Part shown: positions 8,524 to 16,902 of the stretch, piece by piece
Numbering within the stretch: position 1 is the first letter of the stretch
Layout of the letters: each line of letters begins with the position of its first letter
Translations under genes and position numbers: made by a program
Assembly (NCBI GenBank): GCA_049890275.1
Contig: JBMHBT010000001.1
Coordinates: 1-64,000 of the forward strand
Origin: UBA7374 sp049890275
Lineage (GTDB): Bacteria; Verrucomicrobiota; Verrucomicrobiia; Opitutales; Coraliomargaritaceae
Direction of reading: 5' to 3'
DNA length: 64,000 nt
The notes under the pieces: model-generated
The model's input: only the letters and a program-made list of their open reading frames with translations
The model's database searches: none
Told to the model about the DNA's origin: nothing

Positions 8524-11523
8524 ATGTCCGAGACCGAAGACCGATTAAGCGAAAACTTCTATCAATGGGAGTTGCGTGGACGCGGTTGGCAACTCTCCGA
8601 TGAACCCGTCCATCCCGAACCGGCCTTCACCCCCTTCCAAGGGCATGCACTCGCCCATCGCACACGACATGACGACGGTAAGCGCAGCACGCTTCTAAGT
8701 TCACTGATCAAAAAGCTATCCGGAGGAAGTGAAATCAGCGAGACAGCATCCATCCCCACCGAAACAGACGAAGATCCCCCACAAACATTAGAGCGCGGCG
8801 AACTGCAGGAAATCAAACTGTCGCTGCCTCCCGAATACCTCGTCAATAAATCAGTCTGCGAAAACTTTTTGAATAGCCTCCGTTATTGCCGAGAACCTAT
8901 CGCATTTGAATTCATCGCCACCAGTGAGGGCGTGTCTGCTCAATGGGTTGCTTGTGAAACGGATACACCAGTCCTACAGCAGCAACTCGAATCTCATTTC
9001 TCTGAGGCCGTGCACATCCCGCAAGATGAGAGCAGCCTCGAACACGCATGGTTTAATTCGGAAGCAGAAGATGCAGCCATTTTCGAGTTCGGACTGGAGC
9101 ATGAATTCATGACTCCCCTGACCTGCGCCCGAAGCTTTGATCCCGATCCATTCACTGCACTTATCGCGGCGCTATCTCAACTGCGCGAAAATGAGACCGC
9201 AATCTATCAGATTGTCTTTCAACCTGCGCGGGCTCCTTGGGCTCAAAGCATCCACCAATCAGTCAGCGATCACGACGGGAAAAATCTATTCGTCAATCGC
9301 CCTGAACTCGCAAGCGACGCAAAAAGCAAAGCAGCCAAACCACTGTTCGGTGTCGTGCTGCGCATCGCGATTAAAAGTGACCAGCGCCTCTTTCGACTCG
9401 CGCACGACATCGCCGGAGCACTCAGCATCTTTTCACAACCTGGATCGAACGAACTGATCCCGCTCGACAATGCCGCCTACAATGCGAGTCAACATGAGTT
9501 GGATCTTCTACTCCGCCAATCCTGCCGCAGTGGAATGCTCTTGAATGCCGACGAGTTGGTCAGCCTTGCCCACCCACCGTCGGCATCCATCCGGATCGAC
9601 CGCTTTCAGCGTGAGGTTGAGAAGACACATCCAGCACCGGAAAGCTCCAACAAAAAGCCGAGTTTACTACTTGGCACAAACAACCACGCGGGTGTGCAAC
9701 GAGAGGTTGCCATCACACCCGAAGAGCGAGTCCGGCACACGCATCTCATCGGCGCATCCGGCACCGGCAAATCTACCCTGCTGCTGAATATGATTCGGCA
9801 AGACATGGAGAACGGACAAGGCATTGCCGTGTTCGACCCACACGGCGACCTCATCGACCAGATACTTGGCTTTGTCCCAGATGATCGTATCGACGACGTC
9901 ATTCTGATCGACCCATCCGACGAAGACCACGTCGTCGGATTCAATATATTATCGGCCAAGAGCGATCTCGAAAAGACACTACTCGCCTCCGACTTGGTCT
10001 CCGTCTTTCAACGCCTCAGCACTTCGTGGGGCGACCAGATGACTAGCGTGCTCAACAACGCCATCCTCGCATTCCTGGAAAGCCAGAATGGCGGCACACT
10101 CATCGACCTGCAACGCTTCCTCATCGAACCCGCCTTCCGCGAGCAATTCCTTACAACGGTCTCCGATGAGCAGGTTCTGTATTACTGGGATCAGATTTTT
10201 ACACAGCTCTCAGGTAACAAATCCGTTGGGCCGATCATCACCCGTCTGGGTAGCTTTCTCGACCGGAAACCAATCCGCCGAATGGTCACGCAGAAGAATA
10301 GCCGATTCGATTTCGCCGACATCATGGATTCCGGAAAGATCTTTTTGGCTCGCCTCCCACAGGGGCAGATCGGCAACGAGAACGCTTACCTCCTTGGCAG
10401 CTTCCTCGTCTCCAAATTCCAGCAAACTGTGATGGCACGACAAGCCAAGGAAGCCGATGCACGGCGAGATTTCTGGATGTATCTGGATGAGTTCCACAAT
10501 TTCATTACGCCGAGCATGGCGCAGATTCTCACAGGTGCTCGTAAATACAGACTGGGACTGACTCTCGCACATCAGGAATTACGTCAGTTACAGCGCGAGT
10601 CTGAAGTCGCTAGCGCCGCCCTTTCCAATCCCTACACCCGAATTTGCTTCCGTGTCGGGGACGACGACGCGCGCAAAATCGGGTCAGGGTTCACTCATTT
10701 CGATGCGGCAGACATCCAGAAGTTGCCAAACTTCCACGCGATTTGCCGCATCGAGCGCGCCGACTGCGATTTCAATCTAACACTCCCCTCACCACCTGCG
10801 GTGAACCGATCCCGCCAGCTTGAAACCGCAGACCGCGCGACCACGGCTTCAAGAAAACAATACGGGATCGAACTGGACGATCCTAAGACAGAGCCAGCAC
10901 CACAAGATCAAGCTAGCGTAGGAACAGAGTCCGTTAACAAAGCGGTAACCAGCGTTAACCAAAAACCGGAGCAAACGGATCGAATCGTAAACGAAGAGCC
11001 CGGCAAAGGCGGCGAGCAACACCGGGCGATTCAGCAACGAATCAAGACCGAGGCCGAAGCACTCGGCTTCAGCATCAGCATCGAGCAGAACATCACAGGC
11101 TCCAACGAAAGCATTGATGCGGTCGTTGAATCCGAAGATCTGACCGTCGCTTGTGAAATCTGCGTCACCACCAGCATCGACCACGAGCTTGGCAACATCC
11201 GCAAGTGCCTGCGTTCAGGCCACTCGAACATCTTTGCAATCTGTCTTGATGCAGCACGATGCCAGCAACTCCAAGAATCGGTGCAACAATGCCTCACTCA
11301 GGACGAGCAAGCTGGAATCCAATGCATTCGCCCGGATGAATTCAAAACAAGTCTGAGCGAACTGATTGCTCAACTTGAGCATCCCACAACTGGCACAACC
11401 AAGTCAGCCGTATTCGGCAAATACCGAGTCCGCTCCAAGTATGCGAATCTGGACGAAGAAGAACGACTCAAGAAGGAATCGATACTCCGCCAGATCATCA
11501 CCGATGCCCTAAAGTCGAAGTGA
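8524..11523 (+). CDS. VirD4/TraG-HerA family DNA-translocase ATPase with C-terminal nuclease-like domain
   Basis: 999 residues. Residues 1-380 are an N-terminal region of unknown fold. The ATPase core has Walker A GASGTGKST (410-418), the phrase VFDPHGDLIDQIL typical of type IV coupling proteins and HerA relatives, and Walker B LDEFHNF (D655, E656). A charged linker follows at about 770-840. The last 150 residues resemble a PD-(D/E)xK fold: SIDAVVE (D865), then ACEICVTTS (E878) and HELGNIRKCL. The usual Lys of ExK is Cys here, so catalysis is uncertain. The protein likely pumps or tracks along DNA, at the membrane through the preceding gene product. It overlaps the next gene by GTGA. No relaxase or T4SS genes are nearby. 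Confidence 0.85.
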   Translation: MSETEDRLSENFYQWELRGRGWQLSDEPVHPEPAFTPFQGHALAHRTRHDDGKRSTLLSSLIKKLSGGSEISETASIPTETDEDPPQTLERGELQEIKLSLPPEYLVNKSVCENFLNSLRYCREPIAFEFIATSEGVSAQWVACETDTPVLQQQLESHFSEAVHIPQDESSLEHAWFNSEAEDAAIFEFGLEHEFMTPLTCARSFDPDPFTALIAALSQLRENETAIYQIVFQPARAPWAQSIHQSVSDHDGKNLFVNRPELASDAKSKAAKPLFGVVLRIAIKSDQRLFRLAHDIAGALSIFSQPGSNELIPLDNAAYNASQHELDLLLRQSCRSGMLLNADELVSLAHPPSASIRIDRFQREVEKTHPAPESSNKKPSLLLGTNNHAGVQREVAITPEERVRHTHLIGASGTGKSTLLLNMIRQDMENGQGIAVFDPHGDLIDQILGFVPDDRIDDVILIDPSDEDHVVGFNILSAKSDLEKTLLASDLVSVFQRLSTSWGDQMTSVLNNAILAFLESQNGGTLIDLQRFLIEPAFREQFLTTVSDEQVLYYWDQIFTQLSGNKSVGPIITRLGSFLDRKPIRRMVTQKNSRFDFADIMDSGKIFLARLPQGQIGNENAYLLGSFLVSKFQQTVMARQAKEADARRDFWMYLDEFHNFITPSMAQILTGARKYRLGLTLAHQELRQLQRESEVASAALSNPYTRICFRVGDDDARKIGSGFTHFDAADIQKLPNFHAICRIERADCDFNLTLPSPPAVNRSRQLETADRATTASRKQYGIELDDPKTEPAPQDQASVGTESVNKAVTSVNQKPEQTDRIVNEEPGKGGEQHRAIQQRIKTEAEALGFSISIEQNITGSNESIDAVVESEDLTVACEICVTTSIDHELGNIRKCLRSGHSNIFAICLDAARCQQLQESVQQCLTQDEQAGIQCIRPDEFKTSLSELIAQLEHPTTGTTKSAVFGKYRVRSKYANLDEEERLKKESILRQIITDALKSK

Positions 11524-12452
11524 ACCCCTCAAGGAAACAGTCCGGAAAAATCCCCTACGGCTACCAGCGCAACTCGCATGGTGCGCTCGAAGTCCACCCC
11601 GAAGAAAGCCGCGTGCTAAAATCACTCTTTGAGCATTTTGCGCAACACCGTCGCAAAGGCACCGTCGCACGCTTGCTCAACGAATCCGCATACACAACTC
11701 GCAAAGGTGCCAAATGGAGCGACATGGCGGTCGGACGTATTCTGGCCGATCCCAGCTACGGAAAAATTGCCCAGAGTGGCGACTACCCGCAGATCATTAC
11801 CCTCCACCTGTGGGAACAAGTTCAGGATATACTAACTGGACAAGACAGCGGCACTCAGCGCCCCGGTCGTGCTCCCAAGCATCTGTTCGCAGGAAAGGTA
11901 AAGTGTCACTGCGGTGCAATGATGTATAAACCCAGCAACACACCCAAATACGTCTGCAAGACTTGCCGCAACAAGATCCCCATCGAAGACCTCGAAAAGA
12001 TTTACCTGAAGGAATTGGAACCTTTCATCGCCCAAGCAGAATGCTCCGAGAATCTACTCACGCAGTGGCCAGAACTTTCCCAACAAGACAAACACCGGAT
12101 CATTGATTCTACAATTGACGGCGTTGCCCTCAAACCGGGCAACGCCGTCGAATTCATATTCTCTTACTCTCCATTCCCTAAAGACGTGGGAAATTCCCAA
12201 CAGTGGGAAAAGCCAACAAACAACGACACATTCGCTCCCCAAGCGGCTCAAACAGAGGCTCCAGCCCCAACAAAACCACGGCAGCAACTCTCAACCAAGG
12301 AGGCCGCGTCACGCCTGGGCTATCACCCGAAAACCCTTTTGCGCAAGGCTCCAGAGTGGGGTTTAACAAAGATCTACATGAGCCAAACGAACGTTCATTT
12401 CTACGAAGATGAGATCGAAAAGCTGGCAAAAAGCCGATCTTACAGGGGATGA
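11520..12452 (+). CDS. Serine-recombinase-like protein lacking the catalytic domain, with zinc ribbon and C-terminal HTH
   Basis: 310 residues from a GTG that overlaps the preceding stop (GTGA). It begins directly in the 'recombinase' DNA-binding domain of large serine recombinases (KIPYGYQRNSHGALEVHPEE, then VARLLNESAYTTRKGAKWS), so the roughly 150-residue resolvase catalytic domain with its nucleophilic Ser is missing. A recombinase zinc ribbon follows with ligands C129, C131, C146 and C149. After a Pro/Gln-rich linker there is an excisionase/MerR-like helix-turn-helix (about 255-305, STKEAASRLGYHPKTLLRK). It probably recognises DNA without cutting it. No catalytic domain is encoded upstream in another frame, since that space is the ATPase gene. 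Confidence 0.85.
   Translation: MNPSRKQSGKIPYGYQRNSHGALEVHPEESRVLKSLFEHFAQHRRKGTVARLLNESAYTTRKGAKWSDMAVGRILADPSYGKIAQSGDYPQIITLHLWEQVQDILTGQDSGTQRPGRAPKHLFAGKVKCHCGAMMYKPSNTPKYVCKTCRNKIPIEDLEKIYLKELEPFIAQAECSENLLTQWPELSQQDKHRIIDSTIDGVALKPGNAVEFIFSYSPFPKDVGNSQQWEKPTNNDTFAPQAAQTEAPAPTKPRQQLSTKEAASRLGYHPKTLLRKAPEWGLTKIYMSQTNVHFYEDEIEKLAKSRSYRG
12117..12149. repeat. 13-base perfect inverted repeat inside the recombinase-like gene
   Basis: Arms GACGGCGTTGCCC (12117-12129) and GGGCAACGCCGTC (12137-12149), loop TCAAACC. It lies within codons for the region between zinc ribbon and linker. It is GC-rich and stable, with no T-tract after it. Candidate roles are a DNA site for the encoded protein or an mRNA structure. 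Confidence 0.6.
12187..12209. repeat. Triple alternating TGGGAA repeat
   Basis: TGGGAA (12187-12192), TTCCCA (12194-12199), TGGGAA (12204-12209): three copies of one hexamer in alternating orientation within 23 bases, in the linker region of the recombinase-like gene. Short and possibly fortuitous. Confidence 0.35.
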
Positions 12453-12529
12453 GACAACAATCCAGCAGTTCAAAAAGTGGACACAAACTGGACACAGCGC
12501 AAATCACTCCAAACGCCCCAGAAACAACA

Positions 12530-12560
12530 AAGCCCTGCAAATCGTTGACTTACAGGGCTT
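12530..12560 (-). terminator. Hairpin downstream of tRNA-Cys, probable terminator
   Basis: AAGCCCTG and CAGGGCTT (8-base perfect arms, 15-base loop). Read on the minus strand it lies 6 bases after the tRNA 3' end and is followed by the T-rich TGTTGTTTC. It could equally be a relic of a recombination site at the tRNA end. Confidence 0.5.
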
Positions 12561-12640
<80 letters not shown>

Positions 12641-12817
12641 CTACAACACCACTAAAAAACGAAGTGCTTCCAATAGGGCAAGTGCAATTTGATAAAGGCG
12701 GTCTATCAGCGACTCGACATTCCTCATTACTGTCAAAAAATCACAAAGAAGAGGAATAGATTCTATGCCGAATCAATCCTTCCACACAGCACGGAAATCT
12801 TCCTCAACAAATCGCTT

Positions 12818-13228
12818 TTATTTTTTCGAATCAAAATCAACTACAGGCTTTGGCTCTGTAAGAGGCGTCATCACGATATGTACTGAGTCTTCGTAGTTAG
12901 AACATTTTCCAGTCCATGCATCGACTCCAACACCAACCAGTCCTCCGAAGATGATATTTCCAAATGTCATTCCAGCAAGAGACTTATCCAAAGGAAACGT
13001 TACAGCATGATAGCCATCCAGAGCATAAGTTACCATTTGCTTACCTCTGGTTCTTTTTACCATGATTGTTTCGGGAGTTATGCCACTCGGCACATCATTA
13101 ATCTCTACAGAAGCACCTTGTGGGTCCGAGCTAAAAGCGACTGGCTGTGAATCATCTTTTACAATTGTGGCACAGCCAGATAAAAGAATGAGTGTGAGTA
13201 TACTAAATATTGTCCTTATTCTAAACAT
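12818..13228 (-). CDS. PEGA-like small lipoprotein
   Basis: 136 residues with a lipobox (LILLSGCATIVKDD). Next comes a short beta-rich segment of the PEGA type (FSSDPQGASVEINDVPSGITPET ... GYHAVTFPLD), commonly found in cell-envelope proteins that contact peptidoglycan or polysaccharide. A Gly-rich hydrophobic stretch follows (MTFGNIIFGGLVGVGVDAWTG), resembling the glycine-zipper-like part of related lipoproteins. It is a monocistronic gene. Its role is unknown beyond a likely envelope location. Confidence 0.8.
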   Translation of the reverse strand: MFRIRTIFSILTLILLSGCATIVKDDSQPVAFSSDPQGASVEINDVPSGITPETIMVKRTRGKQMVTYALDGYHAVTFPLDKSLAGMTFGNIIFGGLVGVGVDAWTGKCSNYEDSVHIVMTPLTEPKPVVDFDSKK

Positions 13229-13364
13229 AATAGACTTTATCGCCTATTTATTACTAGGGTCAATAACTAAATCCCAAAAGCAAATGAAAGCATCCTTTCG
13301 ACCCTCTGCTGGATGATTCATCCATTGGCCTCGCCAGTACAAAGTAAGTAATAATGCAACTGAG

Positions 13365-16349
13365 CTATTCCAGCAGGCTTTTAATCGTATCTAGACTCAC
13401 CTTGGCATTGGCCTCGGCGGAATGAGCAAAGAGTTCATCCAGTAGTTCGGCCTTCTTCGCCTGTAATTCGACAACCTTCTCTTCTACGGTGTTGGCGGCG
13501 ATCAGCTTGATGCTGGTGACGACTTTTTTCTGCCCGATCCGGTGGGCACGGTCGGTTGCCTGTGCCTCTGCTGCGGGGTTCCACCAGGGATCGTAATGTA
13601 CCACCGTATCGGCTCCGGTCAGGTTCAGGCCGGTGCCTCCGGCCTTGAGCGAAATCAAAAATACGGGGATGGATGCGTCGGCATTAAAGGTATCACACAT
13701 CGTCAGTCGATTCTTGGTCGAGCCATCCAAGTAACAATAGCGGTGCCCCTTACTTTTTAAATACTCGGCCAGTAATTTGAGTGCGCTCACAAAACTGGAA
13801 AAGACGAGGATGCGACTTCCCGCATCCAGACATTCATCCAGTATTTCCTCAAAAGCAGCCAGTTTGGCTGATTCAGCGGCGGCAAAGTTTTCATCCAAAA
13901 TGCGTGGATCAACGCATACCTGCCGCAGGCGCAGGAGTTCCTTGAAGGCAGCAAACTGCACCCGTCCGGCATTGGCTCCCCCCATCTCCAATTCAAAGAT
14001 TTCTTTACGGGTTTTTTCCAACGTATCCTGATAAAAACGTGTCTGCTGACTCCCCAATTCACAAAAGAAAGTCTTTTCAATTTTATCCGGTAGTTCGGGT
14101 GCGACTTCTTTCTTCGTGCGCCGAAGAATATAAGCGGCCGCCCGCTGGCTCTGCCGCTGGTTTTGCCAGACACGATCATCGGTACTCAGCTTGCCCTCCG
14201 ATTTTTGTAAATAGCCGGGCATGATGAAACTAAAGAGAGAGAGAAGATCCTCCAGAGAGTTTTCAACCGGTGTACCGGTAAGCAGAAAGCGCCCCTGACT
14301 CCGCAAACTAGTCAAGGCACGAGCATTTTGACTGCGTCGATTTTTTATATGCTGCGCCTCATCACCGATGACTACACACCAGTCCATCGTACCCATCAAA
14401 TCAGCATCCTGCCGCAATGTACCATAAGAAGTAATGATTAAATCGAAATCTTCCAAAACCACTGATTCCTTCGCCCGTTTCGGCCCATGATGCTTCAGCG
14501 TTTTCAAACCCGGGGTAAATCGGGAAGCCTCACGCATCCAGTTTTCCACCAGACTGGCGGGGCACACAACGAGGGCCGGATACCCACTCTGGTTGGCCTC
14601 GCGAATGCACTCGATCAAGGCAAGTGCCTGCAGGGTTTTACCGAGCCCCATTTCATCAGCAAGAATGCCGCCCAACTCGTTCCGATAAAGATGCCAGAGC
14701 CAAGCTACCCCAATACATTGGTAGGTGCGTAAAATCCGATTAAACTCCTCTCGCACCGGAGCCGGTTCGAGCGCACCCACCTGCTTGAGCGCCTGACTGC
14801 GCGACTGCCAGGCCTGCGGCGCTTGCCAACCTTCGCACATTTCGTCCATTAAATCTTCGACATCGACCAACTCTGCGGTACTTAAGCGCTTGGAAAAGGT
14901 AGGCGTGAAAGGGCGGTCTGCCTGACCACTAACGGCTTTCTCCAAAGCGTGCAAGCGGTCGACCGAACTGCGATCGAGCAAAGTGATTTTTCCGTCGGAG
15001 TGATCCACATAATTCTTGCCGGTAGAGATTGCCTTGCGCAGATCCATTTCATCTTTCTCTCCACTCAATCGAACTTCGAGCATGAATCCTCCATCCTCTT
15101 CACGCGTCACAATATCAAATTCAGAAAATTGAATTGTTTTGAGATTCCTTTCCAGCGGATCGGTTAGAATCGCCCGCCAGTTATCTTTCAGCGTACGCAA
15201 GTGTTCCGCTAAAAAATTAAGTGTCTTATGACGATCCCGGAGCCACCATTTTCGATTGGATGGCTCGAGCTGAAAGCCTTCCGACTTCAAAATCTGGCGT
15301 AACGGAGCAATACTATCATCTTCCCGAGGCAGACGAACCGCGAGAAAGTGAGAGGAACCGTCTACCACAATACGATTATCCGGGTAGTCGTCCATTGGCT
15401 CCTCATTGATCACGCCGGGATAATCCGCCGCAGTGGTTCGAAACAAGCCCCCTGCCTGTGCCTCAATCATCCGCCTTCGATTGGTCTTCGATCGCTCCCG
15501 TATCTGCGTTTTCGCTTCAATCCGAATCGGCGAGGCTGGTTCCCGCTCCGACCGCAAACGTTCTTCCGCGCGCGCTGCCTCCGCTTTCTCTGTAGGCGAA
15601 AGCTGGAGAAGTTCATGCACACCCTCGAGTTGACCGTCCTGCCAAAGGATCGGCCGCGCGGGATTCTTGACCCAATAGATGACCGGCTCATCCTCTAAAA
15701 ACGAAAGCAAGCGAACCAGCTGAGCCTTACTCAATTCAAGTATGCCGCCAAGTACACCGCCACACCAGGATTCAATTAAGGAGAGTACTTCCTTTTGCCC
15801 TTCGCTGACGGAATAAGGTGTACTTCGATTGAGCTGATGAACCGGAATAACGGAACGCCCGGCTGCAGCATCCACCTTGACCACGATCGCATTGCGCTCT
15901 GCCGCCTGGGGTAGATTCGGTGGAAGAAAAACGAGTAGACGCAGGGCGGTGCCGTCGTCGGACAAGCGGATAGTTTGCAAGCCCGGCAAACTCGTTTTAG
16001 CAGTTGAGGCTACCGAGTCAGCGTTCGCTTCATCTGCTGCGGCCTGTACCCTAGCCTCACCTTGCAGAGCCTGAAAATGAAGGCAGGCAGCGATGGCGTG
16101 CGCGCACATCTTGCCCTTGCGTCCAAGCAGGCAAGAACAGTTGTTTTCCACAAATACGGTGGAGCGCAGATTGAGCTGCACTCGATACCGGTCATTGGCT
16201 CCCTTAACAATACCGACCAATAGTGGACTCTTCCATTCAGCAGACTCGACCGCATGGGATTCAAAAAGTTTTTCTGCCTGCTGGTAGACTCGACCACCCG
16301 CTAAATCCAAACAAAAGGCTCGATCAAAGAGAGGCGGTGATTTGTCCAT
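13365..16349 (-). CDS. SNF2-family helicase with N-terminal SWIM zinc finger
   Basis: 994 residues. A SWIM finger at the N-terminus has C71, C73, C82 and H84 (CSC ... CAH). A bacterial SNF2-associated middle region follows, then the SF2 motor: motif I DEMGLGKT at about 567, motif II DEAQH at about 663, LLTGTPVEN (motif III). The C-terminal RecA lobe carries GGTGLNLTGADTVVHYD and ATDRAHRIGQ (motifs V and VI). These proteins are ATP-dependent double-stranded DNA translocases that remodel protein-DNA complexes, and bacterial RapA relatives recycle RNA polymerase. SWIM-SNF2 proteins are common housekeeping genes in this group. The architecture looks complete. Confidence 0.93.
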   Translation of the reverse strand: MDKSPPLFDRAFCLDLAGGRVYQQAEKLFESHAVESAEWKSPLLVGIVKGANDRYRVQLNLRSTVFVENNCSCLLGRKGKMCAHAIAACLHFQALQGEARVQAAADEANADSVASTAKTSLPGLQTIRLSDDGTALRLLVFLPPNLPQAAERNAIVVKVDAAAGRSVIPVHQLNRSTPYSVSEGQKEVLSLIESWCGGVLGGILELSKAQLVRLLSFLEDEPVIYWVKNPARPILWQDGQLEGVHELLQLSPTEKAEAARAEERLRSEREPASPIRIEAKTQIRERSKTNRRRMIEAQAGGLFRTTAADYPGVINEEPMDDYPDNRIVVDGSSHFLAVRLPREDDSIAPLRQILKSEGFQLEPSNRKWWLRDRHKTLNFLAEHLRTLKDNWRAILTDPLERNLKTIQFSEFDIVTREEDGGFMLEVRLSGEKDEMDLRKAISTGKNYVDHSDGKITLLDRSSVDRLHALEKAVSGQADRPFTPTFSKRLSTAELVDVEDLMDEMCEGWQAPQAWQSRSQALKQVGALEPAPVREEFNRILRTYQCIGVAWLWHLYRNELGGILADEMGLGKTLQALALIECIREANQSGYPALVVCPASLVENWMREASRFTPGLKTLKHHGPKRAKESVVLEDFDLIITSYGTLRQDADLMGTMDWCVVIGDEAQHIKNRRSQNARALTSLRSQGRFLLTGTPVENSLEDLLSLFSFIMPGYLQKSEGKLSTDDRVWQNQRQSQRAAAYILRRTKKEVAPELPDKIEKTFFCELGSQQTRFYQDTLEKTRKEIFELEMGGANAGRVQFAAFKELLRLRQVCVDPRILDENFAAAESAKLAAFEEILDECLDAGSRILVFSSFVSALKLLAEYLKSKGHRYCYLDGSTKNRLTMCDTFNADASIPVFLISLKAGGTGLNLTGADTVVHYDPWWNPAAEAQATDRAHRIGQKKVVTSIKLIAANTVEEKVVELQAKKAELLDELFAHSAEANAKVSLDTIKSLLE

Positions 16350-16676
16350 GAAGTACAGAAAAAGCTTCTTTCTGACAAAAAGCGCAACCCGGGGTCAAAT
16401 ATCTAAAATAAAAATATCCTCCGACAGGAAAGGCAGACATGGGTTTGGCCAGAGTCAAAAGCTCAGGAATACTTTTGTAGAGCAAATGCTAAATACAAAG
16501 TCGTTGCGCTGGGCTTATTTTCTGGAATTGAAAGATGGGGAAAGAAATTGCCAGAGATCTTTCGGCCTGCACATTCGCATCTACTACCTATGAGTCCTCT
16601 GCACAACAAGCGCTTACATTCTGCTAACCATGCCCACATGGCTGCATCGAAGATCTCTGCCAAAGAGAAGAAGTTC
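16350..16676. other. Intergenic stretch of about 330 bases, no supported gene
   Basis: Divergent spacer between the SNF2 gene and the 73-residue hypothetical gene, presumably holding both promoters. Frames on both strands are short and composition-driven. The in-frame 5' extension of the small gene (from 16548) lacks a ribosome-binding site. No RNA gene or repeat seen. Confidence 0.5.
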
Positions 16677-16898
16677 ATGCCGAATTTGAAACAGATTAAA
16701 GAAGCTGCGGAGCAACTTCCGGACCCGCAATTCTATTCAAACGAAACCTACACCAGCCGGGTTGTTGTCGACAAAGATCATCGTGAGTTGGACTTCCATA
16801 AGCAAAAGATTCAAAGAGGATCCCGCTTAGTGTCCCGTTGGGTCTACGAAGGGAAGATCCTGATCCGCAACCGGGACCAAAAGGAAAAAGAATCGTAA
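16677..16898 (+). CDS. Small basic protein of unknown function
   Basis: 73 residues from the ATG at 16677, preceded by the purine-rich AAGAGAAGAAG; an ATG at 16638 would add 13 residues. The protein is highly charged (KQIKEAAEQLPDPQFYSNETYTSRVVVDKDHRELDF) and ends in a run of Lys/Arg/Glu. There is no membrane segment or recognised motif. It ends four bases before the convergent agmatine deiminase stop. Codon periodicity and protein-like composition support it, but function is unknown. Confidence 0.6.
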   Translation: MPNLKQIKEAAEQLPDPQFYSNETYTSRVVVDKDHRELDFHKQKIQRGSRLVSRWVYEGKILIRNRDQKEKES

Positions 16899-16902
16899 AC
16901 CG

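Noticed and set aside
13310..13324. Palindrome TGGATGATTCATCCA near the SNF2 gene end
   Set aside because: It is a short 15-base palindrome with no T-tract and no clear partner gene, so chance is likely.
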